Source: Thalassomonas haliotis
Lineage (GTDB): Bacteria; Pseudomonadota; Gammaproteobacteria; Enterobacterales; Alteromonadaceae
Direction: 5' to 3'
Assembly (NCBI RefSeq): GCF_028657945.1
Contig: NZ_CP059693.1
Span: 1,984,001 to 2,048,000 of the forward strand
DNA: 64,000 nucleotides
The translations under genes were made by a program, and so were the position numbers. The notes below the pieces were generated by a model. It saw only the letters and a list, made by a program, of their open reading frames with translations. It was not told where the DNA came from and did no database searches. Positions 18,326 to 27,013 of this stretch are shown in pieces (position 1 is the first letter of the stretch; every line of letters starts with the position of its first letter).

Positions 18326-19582
18326 AGATTTAATGCTTAAGGCATCGGTGCTCTTGGATAAGTTGGATAAATCCGAGACGATAAACTGTTCACCGGCTTT
18401 AGCACCCGAGAGAATCTGGATAAAACGTCCGGCCTGGTGACCAAAGGTTACCGCCTGTAACCGGGCGTTTTCCTGCTGCTGGTCCAAGCGGTATAATTTG
18501 CCGATATTGTTGGCCTTAACATTGGCCGGTCTTTTAATATAAGTGGCATTTTTCAGGGTATCGGCAACGATGACACCGTCAACTTTCAGCTGGGGACGGG
18601 CACTGGCAGGCAAGTCTGGCGGCAGGGCAATTTCGATATTCACGGTATTGTTTTCCACTATCGGGTCTATGCGGGCTACTGTGCCGGTGATCTTGTCCCT
18701 GCGGGTATCTATAATGGCACTTTGGCCGACCACAATTTGCTGCGCCTGGCTTTGCGGTACCCGGATTAGGGCAATCAAGTCGGTAACTGAGCCTATCAGG
18801 GCGATTTCCTGGCCTGCATCCAGGCTTTGTCCCAGCTCTACCGATAAACGCTGCAATACCCCGTCAAAACCTGCCTTCACCTCAAGGCGTGCCAAACGGT
18901 CGCGGGCGATGTTAAGTTGTCCCTGCTGCTGTTTGACCCGCTCCTGCTGGATGTTGATGGCCTCCTGATGTACCAGGCGTAATTGTCCGTTACGCTCGGT
19001 GGCAATGGCGATACGTTTTTTTAACTGCTGCTCGTTAAGTTGTGACTCCTGGAAAGTCAGTTGCGATACTATGCCTTGCTTTACCAGTTTTTCTTCAGCC
19101 TGACGTTTTAAGGTCGCGGTTTCATAAAGGGCGGTGATTTCCGCCAGCGAAGCCGATTCATTCAGGCGCTCACGCTGATTGGTGAGTTTTAGTTGTCTCA
19201 GGTTGGCCTGAGTCTGGTTCAGCTCCTGTTCGGCATTTTCAACGGCTTGTATCAATTCCGGATTTTCCAGGCGTACAATGACACTGTCGGCTGAAACATG
19301 TGCGCCGGGTTTTAACACTATCTCTTTTACCGTTGCCCGGGTTAACGTGGTGATTAATTGCTGCTTATCCGACGTTAAATTGCCATATCCTTCGATAAGT
19401 ACTGCCAGGTCTCCTTGCTGAACCTGCTCAACCAGGATGTCGTTGCGCAGTACCGAGACCGAACTCCCGGATTGTTTGGCCAAAATTGCCAATAGCACCA
19501 GCAGCCCAAAAAGGCCGGCGGCCAAGATGTATTTGTTTTTATAAAAGGATGTTGTTTTTTTCTTTATTTTTATAGTGTCCAT
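18323..19582 (-). CDS. HlyD/RND-type periplasmic adaptor subunit
   Basis: A 419-residue membrane fusion protein. A transmembrane anchor (YILAAGLFGLLVLLAIL, about residues 18-35) is followed by a barrel-sandwich half (GYGNLTSDKQQLITTL), a long coiled-coil hairpin of roughly residues 110-235 rich in Gln/Glu/Leu, the returning lipoyl half (VKAGFDGVLQRLSVELG) and a beta-barrel domain. Such adaptors bridge an inner-membrane ABC transporter and an outer-membrane TolC channel. It is the first gene of the export operon, and a sigma-54-like promoter sits about 40-60 bp upstream. No TolC gene is present in the window. Confidence 0.87.
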   Translation of the reverse strand: MDTIKIKKKTTSFYKNKYILAAGLFGLLVLLAILAKQSGSSVSVLRNDILVEQVQQGDLAVLIEGYGNLTSDKQQLITTLTRATVKEIVLKPGAHVSADSVIVRLENPELIQAVENAEQELNQTQANLRQLKLTNQRERLNESASLAEITALYETATLKRQAEEKLVKQGIVSQLTFQESQLNEQQLKKRIAIATERNGQLRLVHQEAINIQQERVKQQQGQLNIARDRLARLEVKAGFDGVLQRLSVELGQSLDAGQEIALIGSVTDLIALIRVPQSQAQQIVVGQSAIIDTRRDKITGTVARIDPIVENNTVNIEIALPPDLPASARPQLKVDGVIVADTLKNATYIKRPANVKANNIGKLYRLDQQQENARLQAVTFGHQAGRFIQILSGAKAGEQFIVSDLSNLSKSTDALSIKS

Positions 19583-19623
19583 AGAAAGATATGCTTAATC
19601 CTGTTTTTGATATTGATAGCTTT

Positions 19624-19640
19624 AGCCAATTCCGTGCCAA
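19624..19640 (-). promoter_or_regulatory. Sigma-54 promoter of the ABC export operon
   Basis: On the minus strand the sequence TTGGCACGGAATTGGCT has the invariant GG and GC of the -24/-12 elements separated by 10 bp, and TTGGCACG matches the -24 consensus fully. The expected transcription start is about 30 bp before the adaptor ATG. A sigma-54-type response regulator is encoded 6 kb away on the same strand, which supports the call. Confidence 0.6.
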
Positions 19641-19918
19641 ATTTGTTTTGTCTTAAATATCAGTTGTTTATTTGTTTTGTGTTGCTTTGGCTGAGGACTT
19701 TGCTCCGATATCGGACCGCTGCGGGTCCGGTATCGAAAATACATGCGGCAAAGGAAAAAACCGCGAGTCAGGCAAGTGCCCGGGCAGCCGAAAATGCGGC
19801 AGAAGAAGACCATGCCCGGTTAATTTCCCTTTAAGTGAATAAGTTATGGTAACTCACTTGAAAATAATGTTATTAATAGCGGCCGTTTTATTTTCTGCTT
19901 AGGTGAAATGAAGTTGAT

Positions 19919-20782
19919 ATGAAGTCATCGACAACAGGTAAGCTGGTGCTGCTGGCATTTATTGCCGTCTCCCTGATGGGCATGGTGCCGGTATTGGTGA
20001 AATTGACGGCGGCCAATGAGGTAGTGATCGGCATTATGCGCCTGTTTATTGCCGGTAGCGGTATTTTATTCTTGATGTTGCTTAATAAAAGCGCCGGCAG
20101 CTTGAAGCGGTTAAGCCGCCAGGACCTTTTGTGGCTGGTATTGCTCGGTTTGGTTTTTGCCCTGCATTGGTATAGTTATTTTTATGCCATCAAAACTGCC
20201 GGCCCAAGCCTGGCTGCTATAGGGGTTTCCACCTTTGGTATTCAATTGTTATTTTTAAATGCCCTGATATTTAAAGAGCAGATCAAAAGGTTGGATTTTC
20301 TTGCCATCTTTATCGCATTTACCGGTGTGCTGCTGGCTACGAGCGGGATTGGTGCTCATAGCGCTATGGGGCCAGGTTTTATTGCCAGCATTTTCAGTGG
20401 ATTGCTTTATGCCCTTTTGGCGGCGATCAACCGAAAGTCTTACCGTTTATCTACCCAGCAAAAAGCCCTGGGACAGTTTGGTTTTGCGCTGTTATGCTTT
20501 GGTTTTTTTATTCCCCGGGGCAATTTTCAGCTGGATATGACCGACTGGGGCATTTTACTGGTTTTGGGTATTGTCTGTACATTGGCTGCCCATACTTTAT
20601 GGATCAAAGCTTCCGCTGAGCTGCCAGGCAATTTGACCGCCATTATTTATTATTTTTATCTGCCGGTGGCGATCGGCTTAAGCGCCGTTTTTACCCAGGA
20701 CGCCCTGAGCTGGCAAAAACTTACCGGTGCGGGATTGATTATCTTTGCCAATATCATGGTGTTACTGGCGCATAAAAAATAA
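19919..20782 (+). CDS. DMT-superfamily (EamA) transporter
   Basis: A 287-residue inner-membrane protein with about ten hydrophobic helices arranged as two EamA repeats (roughly residues 8-140 and 150-285). The first repeat ends with LALHWYSYFYAIKTAGPSLAAIG-like sequence, the second with GAGLIIFANIMVLLAHKK and a short basic tail. DMT proteins export or exchange metabolites such as amino acids; the substrate cannot be told from sequence. It is transcribed away from the adaptor gene, with an intergenic region of 336 bp that holds the sigma-54 promoter on the other strand. No operon partner follows. Confidence 0.8.
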   Translation: MKSSTTGKLVLLAFIAVSLMGMVPVLVKLTAANEVVIGIMRLFIAGSGILFLMLLNKSAGSLKRLSRQDLLWLVLLGLVFALHWYSYFYAIKTAGPSLAAIGVSTFGIQLLFLNALIFKEQIKRLDFLAIFIAFTGVLLATSGIGAHSAMGPGFIASIFSGLLYALLAAINRKSYRLSTQQKALGQFGFALLCFGFFIPRGNFQLDMTDWGILLVLGIVCTLAAHTLWIKASAELPGNLTAIIYYFYLPVAIGLSAVFTQDALSWQKLTGAGLIIFANIMVLLAHKK

Positions 20783-21296
20783 TATCTTCGGCCGGGGTGG
20801 GTTTTGGGCGAAGGATTATGTCCTGCTGTTGCCTGCTGATTTTGCGTCAGATAAGATCTGAACCGATTGTTTGAGCAGGTATGATAATCCGGGTGTCCCG
20901 ACAAGTGGTTAACTTGCGTAAAGTGGTCGATATCATAGATGATCAGCGTCAACGGGAAGCGCTGCATGTGTTGCCATGGTATTTGAATAGGCTCTTCTGG
21001 TGGCTGGCGCGAGCAAATTCGACAATATAAAAATGGCTTTTTATCGGGGACCAGCTCGATAAAGGATTATCTTAACTGGTTCCCGCAATTCAGCCGTTAT
21101 CAGGCAAGCATATTTGCCATAGCTCCCTGCTAAACCCTCTTTGCTAAGAATAGCCCGTAAACACCGGGCCGGGAGTCCATTCAGGTTACTTTTTATGATG
21201 AATTAACGGATGTTAACTTATGCCTGGCCTGCAACATACTCCCGGGGATGATAGCCGGGGATGAAAGCTTGTCCTACAATCTAACTGGGCGGGGAT
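20783..21296. other. Intergenic region without a recognised gene
   Basis: About 510 bp between the DMT and hybrid-kinase genes. Two CCGGGGATGA-like direct copies near 21240-21262 are the only structure noticed. No frame with homology, RNA fold or clear promoter was found. Confidence 0.5.
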
Positions 21297-24011
21297 TTGC
21301 TTTTATTTTTCCATCCCGCGATTAGATGCGCCGTGGCGGTATTGGCGTATGTGAATAATGACCATGGCCTGAAACAGATGTTAGCTAAGCTCAGTCAGAA
21401 CCCTAAAATTAAACACGCCAGGAAACGTTTAATTTATTATGCCTGGACCGGATTTCTGGCAAACCTTATCGGCGGCATTTTAATTTATCTGAGCACTTTT
21501 TTCGGTTTGGTGGCCCAATCGATACACCTGATTAATGCGCTGACGCTTTATGCCGTTTTTTTCTATACCTGGGTGCTGTTAACCATAGCCACCAGGGAAA
21601 CCATTACCCGGCGTTTTTCGCAAAAAATATTAATGGTGCAAATCGCCAACAGCGGCGTGTTGCTGTTTTTTGTCCTGGTGTTTTATCCGGAAATTAAAAC
21701 CACGATTCTGGTGTTGTGGATAATGGCCTTTGCCTTTACTTTTTCTTTTGGCACCCTGAAGCAGTCGGTGATGTTAAGCATTTTGATTTTTGTTTTTTAT
21801 ATCATTTCTTTAGGAGTTTCCGGCTTTTTTTATAAAAGCGCCCAGGAGGTGATGCCTGAGCTGCTTTTTTTATGTGCTTTTATTCCTACCTGTGCTTTCA
21901 TTTCTTATGTCGGGGCCAAGTTAAAAAAACAGCGGGACAATACCGAAAAAGCTAAGTTGCAACTTGAGCAGGCATTAAAAGTCGCGGCTGCCGCCAATGA
22001 ATCGAAAAGTGCTTTTTTGGCCAATATGAGCCATGAAATCCGTACCCCCATGAATGCCATTATTAATTTGTCCTATTTGTGTCTGCAAAGCGAGCTTGAA
22101 GCCAGGCAGCGTAACTATGTTGAAAAGGTGAATAAGTCGGCCAAATCCTTATTGCAGATCATTAACGACATTCTGGACTTTTCCAAGGTGGAAGCGGGTA
22201 AATTACACATAGAACATGCGGACTTTTCCCTTGATGAGATGCTGGCGCACCTGGCGGTGGTTGAAGTACCGAAAAATAAGAGAACAAACCTGCAGCTGGT
22301 TTTTGATGTTCAGCCGAATACCCCGACTATGCTTTGTGGCGATCTGATGCGTATTAACCAGGTGCTGTTCAACCTGCTCAGTAATGCCATTAAATTTACT
22401 AAAAGAGGTCAGATTGTCTTGTCCATCCGTGTCCTGCAACGGCAGGAAAAGCAGGTGGTGATTAAATTTATGGTCCGGGACTCAGGTATAGGTATGCCCC
22501 AGCAGGTGGCGGATAAGATGTTTGAACCTTTCAGCCAGGCGGATACTTCCACCACCCGGGTTTTTGGCGGTACTGGCTTAGGGCTGGTGATCTGTAAGCA
22601 ATTAACCGAGCTTATGGGGGGGCAGTTTGAATTGTTAAGCGAGCAGAGCAGGGGGACACGGGCCAGTGCCAGTTTGCCCCTGGAATTGGCCTTTGGGCCG
22701 CTACATGAGCAGTCAACGCCTGCCAGCAATAAGCAGGTATTAGTGTCGGCGCACAATGATATTACCCTAAGCGCGATTGAACATACCCTGGCCGCGTTTG
22801 CCGTTTCCGTGACCGGCTGTTCGTCGCTGGACTTTGACCTTGATATGATGCCCGGGGTGAATGTGATCATCATAGACGAGTCATGCCCGCAAACGGAGAT
22901 ACTGGCATTTTATAATCGCTGGACGCAGTTATATCAAAACAACATGACGGTTATTTTTGTTTCCAACCGGGAAGAGCTGCCACTTGAGCTGGTGAAGTTT
23001 CCGCTGCGGCATCTGCAAAAACCGGTCTATTTTGCTAATTTTTGTGATGTTCTCTCGGGGGCAGATAAAGCCGGTGGCGGTCAGGGAAATGAAGCCCATC
23101 AGCAATTTATGTTGTCGGCCAACCTATATCAGCAAGTGGGTAAACAGCGTATTTTACTGGCGGAAGACAATGAATTAAATCAGGAGATCATCAGCGATTT
23201 ATTGGCCGATAGCGGTTGCGAACTGCATCTGGTTGAGAATGGCCAGCAGGTACTTGAGCTGCTTGAGCACCAGGAGATAGATGTGATCCTGATGGATATC
23301 CAGATGCCGGTCATGGATGGTATCGAAGCCACCAGGCGTATCCGGGCTGCGCCAAAGTGGCAGCACATTCCTATTATTGCCCTTACCGCCAGTGCCATTA
23401 AAAATGACATGGAGCAGGGGTTGGCCATAGGCATGAATGAGTATTTAACCAAACCTGTTATTCCCAAAAATCTGTTCGCGGCTTTAATGCGTTGTTGCAC
23501 CCCAAATCCACAAGTACATGGTTCTGCGCATTATGGTGCTTTTTTCGAAGATGCGCGAGACAGCCAAAATCCGCTATCTCGGGAGCGAGAGGAGGGGGAA
23601 GAAATAACAGCAATGCCCGGCAATCACGCGAAGCAGCAAGCGGCAGTAAATATCACCCGGGCAAGCGACTTTCCCGGGCTGGATATTAAGGCGGGATTGA
23701 GAACCTGTAACGGTAAAGAAGCGTTATATAAAAAACTCATCGCCGGGTTCGCAGAGAAATTTTCCGGTATTGATGAGCAGATCAAACAGCTGCTGTCTCA
23801 GGGAGACAGTGAGCAGGCAAAACACTTATCCCATAACCTTCGCGGTATATCTGCCAATATCGGCGCTTTAGCCCTGGCTGAAGTTGCCGCCGGTATAGAA
23901 ACAGAACTGGCGGCCAATAAGGGCGTTAACAAACTTTTGAGGGGAAGCCTTAAAGGAGAATTACAGCAGGTGCTGCGCTCGATTGAGCGTTACCTGGATA
24001 ACGGGGTTTAG
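21297..24011 (+). CDS. Hybrid sensor histidine kinase with receiver and HPt domains
   Basis: A large phosphorelay kinase of up to 904 residues. Order: five or six membrane helices (about 50-215), HisKA box ANMSHEIRTPMNAI, HATPase with NLLSNAIKFTKRG, RDSGIGMP and GGTGLGLVICKQL, a degenerate receiver-like section (about 480-590), a true receiver (RILLAEDNELNQE, phospho-Asp in VILMDIQMPVMDG, Lys in YLTKPV) and a C-terminal HPt with the acceptor His in HLSHNLRGISANIG. This is the BarA/ArcB-like unorthodox type without an obvious sensor domain beyond the membrane part. The start is uncertain: TTG 21297, GTG 21351 or ATG 21378. Its end overlaps the convergent kinase gene by 4 bp. No partner regulator is adjacent in the same direction. 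Confidence 0.87.
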   Translation: MLLFFHPAIRCAVAVLAYVNNDHGLKQMLAKLSQNPKIKHARKRLIYYAWTGFLANLIGGILIYLSTFFGLVAQSIHLINALTLYAVFFYTWVLLTIATRETITRRFSQKILMVQIANSGVLLFFVLVFYPEIKTTILVLWIMAFAFTFSFGTLKQSVMLSILIFVFYIISLGVSGFFYKSAQEVMPELLFLCAFIPTCAFISYVGAKLKKQRDNTEKAKLQLEQALKVAAAANESKSAFLANMSHEIRTPMNAIINLSYLCLQSELEARQRNYVEKVNKSAKSLLQIINDILDFSKVEAGKLHIEHADFSLDEMLAHLAVVEVPKNKRTNLQLVFDVQPNTPTMLCGDLMRINQVLFNLLSNAIKFTKRGQIVLSIRVLQRQEKQVVIKFMVRDSGIGMPQQVADKMFEPFSQADTSTTRVFGGTGLGLVICKQLTELMGGQFELLSEQSRGTRASASLPLELAFGPLHEQSTPASNKQVLVSAHNDITLSAIEHTLAAFAVSVTGCSSLDFDLDMMPGVNVIIIDESCPQTEILAFYNRWTQLYQNNMTVIFVSNREELPLELVKFPLRHLQKPVYFANFCDVLSGADKAGGGQGNEAHQQFMLSANLYQQVGKQRILLAEDNELNQEIISDLLADSGCELHLVENGQQVLELLEHQEIDVILMDIQMPVMDGIEATRRIRAAPKWQHIPIIALTASAIKNDMEQGLAIGMNEYLTKPVIPKNLFAALMRCCTPNPQVHGSAHYGAFFEDARDSQNPLSREREEGEEITAMPGNHAKQQAAVNITRASDFPGLDIKAGLRTCNGKEALYKKLIAGFAEKFSGIDEQIKQLLSQGDSEQAKHLSHNLRGISANIGALALAEVAAGIETELAANKGVNKLLRGSLKGELQQVLRSIERYLDNGV

Positions 24012-25279
24012 TGTCGGCTGTGCAGTGGAGGCAGCAAGATAGTCACCTTAACCCCGCGGCCAGTATTGTTTTCCAGTTTAATCGTGCCCTGATGCTGTTC
24101 GATAATATTGCGGCAGAAAGTCAAGCCTATTCCCTGGCCATTTTGCTTGGTGGTAAATAAAGGCACAAACAGGTTGTCCAGGTTGGCAAAGCCGTGGCCG
24201 TTATCGATAAGCTGTATCTGGCTATTGCCGGCCACGGCTTTAAAGCTTAACCTGATATTGTCGCCGTCGGCCTCAACAGAGTTTTTCACCAGGTTAATCA
24301 AGACCTGCTCCAAAAAGGCCTGATCCGCCGCCAGCCATTGCAGCTGAACATCAAATTCGAGGCCGCTGTCGGCATATAAGCCGTTAAGGCGCTCGGTTAA
24401 CTCCCCGACACTGATCTGTCTGATATTCAGGTTCAATTTCTGCGACAGGGACGAATAACGGCTGATAAAGTCCTGTAAATGATGGCAACGTTCTGAGATC
24501 AGGGCAAGGGCTTTTTGATCCCGCTCGGATATCGTTCGTCCCGCCAGGCTTTCTGCCAGCGAAGATACCGGGGTTAACGAATTACGGATTTCATGGCCCA
24601 TTACCCGGATAATTTGCTGCCACGCCGTTAACTGGCTGGCCCTGAGCGCCGAGGTAATGTTGGTAAAGACCAGCAGTTGGTGGGCTTCGCCGGCATCGAT
24701 AAACTCACTGTGGCTGATTTGCCACTGCTGGTTTTTACCTTCAAGTTGCCAGCCCTGCCCGCTTTTGCTTAGTCCCAACATTTTGGCGGATGCCCGGCGG
24801 TACATTTGCCAGGGCTGATCATAAAGCAGGGTGAAGGCGCCGTTGGCATAGGTGAGCTTGCTTCTTTCATTAAATACCAAAATAGGGGTGTCGAGCTGGT
24901 CGATAAGCTGATAAATCAAAAAGGCATGTTGGTCGTAACGCAACTTTTGCGTCGACAGGTATTCGCTTAACGCGGTCAACTCCCGGTGAAAGGCGCCGAC
25001 ATTGCCGGCAGGAAAATCGCACTTGGCGTACTGGTTATAATCTTCCATACGCACCGCTTCGATATGCAGCAGCGCCCGGTCAAAGGTGGCCATTAAACGC
25101 TTGCGAAAATGTAAAATCGCCAGCATCAGGCCAAAAGCCGCTAACCCTGTGGTAAGGCCAAGATGCCAGGCTGACCACTCGAACTGAGCCAGTAGCAGGT
25201 ATAACAGCAGGATAAACAGACAGGCAAAGAAGCTGAGTCTGCGTAGTATATAGGCTTCCAGGGTTTTGCTTTTGAACAT
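24008..25279 (-). CDS. Sensor histidine kinase of a sigma-54 two-component pair
   Basis: A 423-residue kinase with two N-terminal membrane helices (about residues 12-55), a PAS-like region around YQLIDQLDTPILVFNERSK (about 140-220), a HisKA box VMGHEIRNSLTPVSSLAE and an ATPase domain with LINLVKNSVEA, LIDNGHGF and GQGIGLTFCRNI. The NtrY-like HEIRNSLTP box is typical of kinases paired with NtrC-class regulators. The regulator gene is directly upstream (62 bp) on the same strand, so the two form an operon. There is no large periplasmic sensor, so the signal is probably sensed in the membrane or cytoplasm. Confidence 0.85.
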   Translation of the reverse strand: MFKSKTLEAYILRRLSFFACLFILLLYLLLAQFEWSAWHLGLTTGLAAFGLMLAILHFRKRLMATFDRALLHIEAVRMEDYNQYAKCDFPAGNVGAFHRELTALSEYLSTQKLRYDQHAFLIYQLIDQLDTPILVFNERSKLTYANGAFTLLYDQPWQMYRRASAKMLGLSKSGQGWQLEGKNQQWQISHSEFIDAGEAHQLLVFTNITSALRASQLTAWQQIIRVMGHEIRNSLTPVSSLAESLAGRTISERDQKALALISERCHHLQDFISRYSSLSQKLNLNIRQISVGELTERLNGLYADSGLEFDVQLQWLAADQAFLEQVLINLVKNSVEADGDNIRLSFKAVAGNSQIQLIDNGHGFANLDNLFVPLFTTKQNGQGIGLTFCRNIIEQHQGTIKLENNTGRGVKVTILLPPLHSRH

Positions 25280-25341
25280 TCTTTTACCGGCTCTTTGTGC
25301 TCTTGGTTATTTGCTATCTGAAGGGCGGGTCTGCCCTGAGT

Positions 25342-26694
25342 TTAGCTTTGCAGATCGGGATATTTCTCCAGCCTGCGGTACATAGAAGACTTGGTTAACC
25401 CCAATAAAGCAGCGGCTTTGGCGATATGGTTATCGTTTACTGCCAGTGCCTGTTTGATCAATTTCCGCTCCGCCTGCTCTAAGGTCATCATCGGCAAGGC
25501 TGTGGTGGCGATTTGCGTATTTAAATGCAGATCGCTGACCTGGAGTTCCTTGTGCCGGGTTAATAATACCGCCCGTTCCATTAAATGGCTTAATTCCCGG
25601 ATATTGCCGGGCCAGTGATACTCCAGCAATGCCTGCTGGGCATCTGCAGAGATAGCAAGAGCAGGTTTTTGATACTTGTCCGCCGCGGTTTTTACAAAAT
25701 GCTGTGCCAGTGCAATGATGTCCTGCGCGCGTTCGCGCAGCGACGGCACGCGAAATTCCAGGGTATTGAGACGGTAAAACAAATCTTCCCTGAATGCTTC
25801 GTTGGCAATCAGCTTACCAAAATCGCCGTTGGAGGCGCTGACCAAACGGATATTGGTTTGCTGGGTCTGGCTTGAACCTAAGACTTCATATTCGCCGGAC
25901 TCCAACACCCGCAGTAATTTTGCCTGCTGGGAGAGGGGAATATTGGCGATTTCATCCAGAAACAAGGTGCCGTCTTTGGCCAGTTCAAAACGGCCGATAC
26001 GGTTTGACTTGGCGTCGGTAAAAGCGCCTTTGCTATGGCCGAACATCTCACTTTCAAACAGGTTTTCGGAAATCGCCCCCATGTTGACGCTGATAAAAGG
26101 GCCCGATTGCACTTTGGAGACTTGGTGGATATATTTGGCCAGCTGGCTCTTGCCGGTGCCGTTATCGCCGGTGAGTAAAATAGTGACGTCGGTTTGGGCA
26201 ACGCTTTCTATCTGGGCCATTAATTCCTGCATGCAGGGGGAGCGCCAGACATAGTCATTGCTTTGTTCCGGTTCCAGTCTTTGCTGTAATTTCTGGTTTT
26301 GAACTTTTAAACCGGTTAAGGTCAGCTGGTGTTCGATAATTTGCAGTAAGCGTTGGTTTTTCCAGGGCTTTTCAATAAAGTCACCGGCGCCGAGCTGCAT
26401 CGCTTTTACCGCCAGCTCAACATTGGACCAGGCGGTCATGGCTACCGCCGGAATATTGCCTGCCGCTTTGGCCAGCCAGGATAAGAAGTCCAGGCCTTCA
26501 TCTCCCGAGGTGGTGTCGAGGGAGTAGTTCATATCCAGCAGGATCAAGTCCACTTTGGAGCTTTGAATGATTTCTTTCGCTTGATAAGGGCTTTCGGCTT
26601 CCAGCACCTGATAACCGTTGTCTTCGAGCACGAAACTGGCGCTAAGGCGGATATCGGGTCTGTCGTCTACCACTAAAATACAAGCTTTGCTCAT
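25342..26694 (-). CDS. NtrC-class (sigma-54-dependent) response regulator
   Basis: A 450-residue activator. The receiver (1-120) has the acidic pocket VVDDRP and the phospho-Asp in LILLDMNYS, with an extended loop (SLDTTSGDEG) after it. The AAA+ domain (about 145-380) shows Walker A GDNGTGKS, the sigma-54 loop as GAFTDA instead of the usual GAFTGA, and Walker B GTLFLDEI. A Fis-type helix-turn-helix ends the protein (NHIAKAAALLGLTKSSMYRRL). This class opens sigma-54 promoters; the one before the adaptor gene at 19.6 kb is the obvious local target. It is the first gene of its operon, with the kinase behind it. Confidence 0.9.
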   Translation of the reverse strand: MSKACILVVDDRPDIRLSASFVLEDNGYQVLEAESPYQAKEIIQSSKVDLILLDMNYSLDTTSGDEGLDFLSWLAKAAGNIPAVAMTAWSNVELAVKAMQLGAGDFIEKPWKNQRLLQIIEHQLTLTGLKVQNQKLQQRLEPEQSNDYVWRSPCMQELMAQIESVAQTDVTILLTGDNGTGKSQLAKYIHQVSKVQSGPFISVNMGAISENLFESEMFGHSKGAFTDAKSNRIGRFELAKDGTLFLDEIANIPLSQQAKLLRVLESGEYEVLGSSQTQQTNIRLVSASNGDFGKLIANEAFREDLFYRLNTLEFRVPSLRERAQDIIALAQHFVKTAADKYQKPALAISADAQQALLEYHWPGNIRELSHLMERAVLLTRHKELQVSDLHLNTQIATTALPMMTLEQAERKLIKQALAVNDNHIAKAAALLGLTKSSMYRRLEKYPDLQS

Positions 26695-27013
26695 TTACTA
26701 CTCCGTTAATACAAATTTACGCAAATACCGCGGCGATAGTAAGGGGAATGATGAAAGAACACAAGGGAGAGCGCTGAAAAACAAATGTCGAGAGTCAAAA
26801 GTGAATATAGCCTGCTCTAGATGGTTACTTAGGTCTTACTTGTCTCTACCTGCTTTTCTTTTGGCTTTGTTCTTAACGCATGAGGTTCGTTTTCGGGGGA
26901 AATCAGCAAGCATGTTTTTGAAAAACTCTTGGTAGTGATATAGCAATAGTAAATCCCGATAAGCTCTTTTTGTTTGAGGTTATCGGGCTATCTATTGTTT
27001 TCCTGGCAATCAG
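26695..27013. other. Intergenic region, AT-rich, no gene recognised
   Basis: About 320 bp between the regulator start and the M16 peptidase stop. It is the left edge of a stretch that looks AT-richer than the rest. An overlapping plus-strand frame has no recognisable features. Confidence 0.4.

Noticed and set aside
26618..26935. 105-residue plus-strand frame across the regulator start
   Set aside because: Overlaps the regulator gene antisense and has no recognisable domain.
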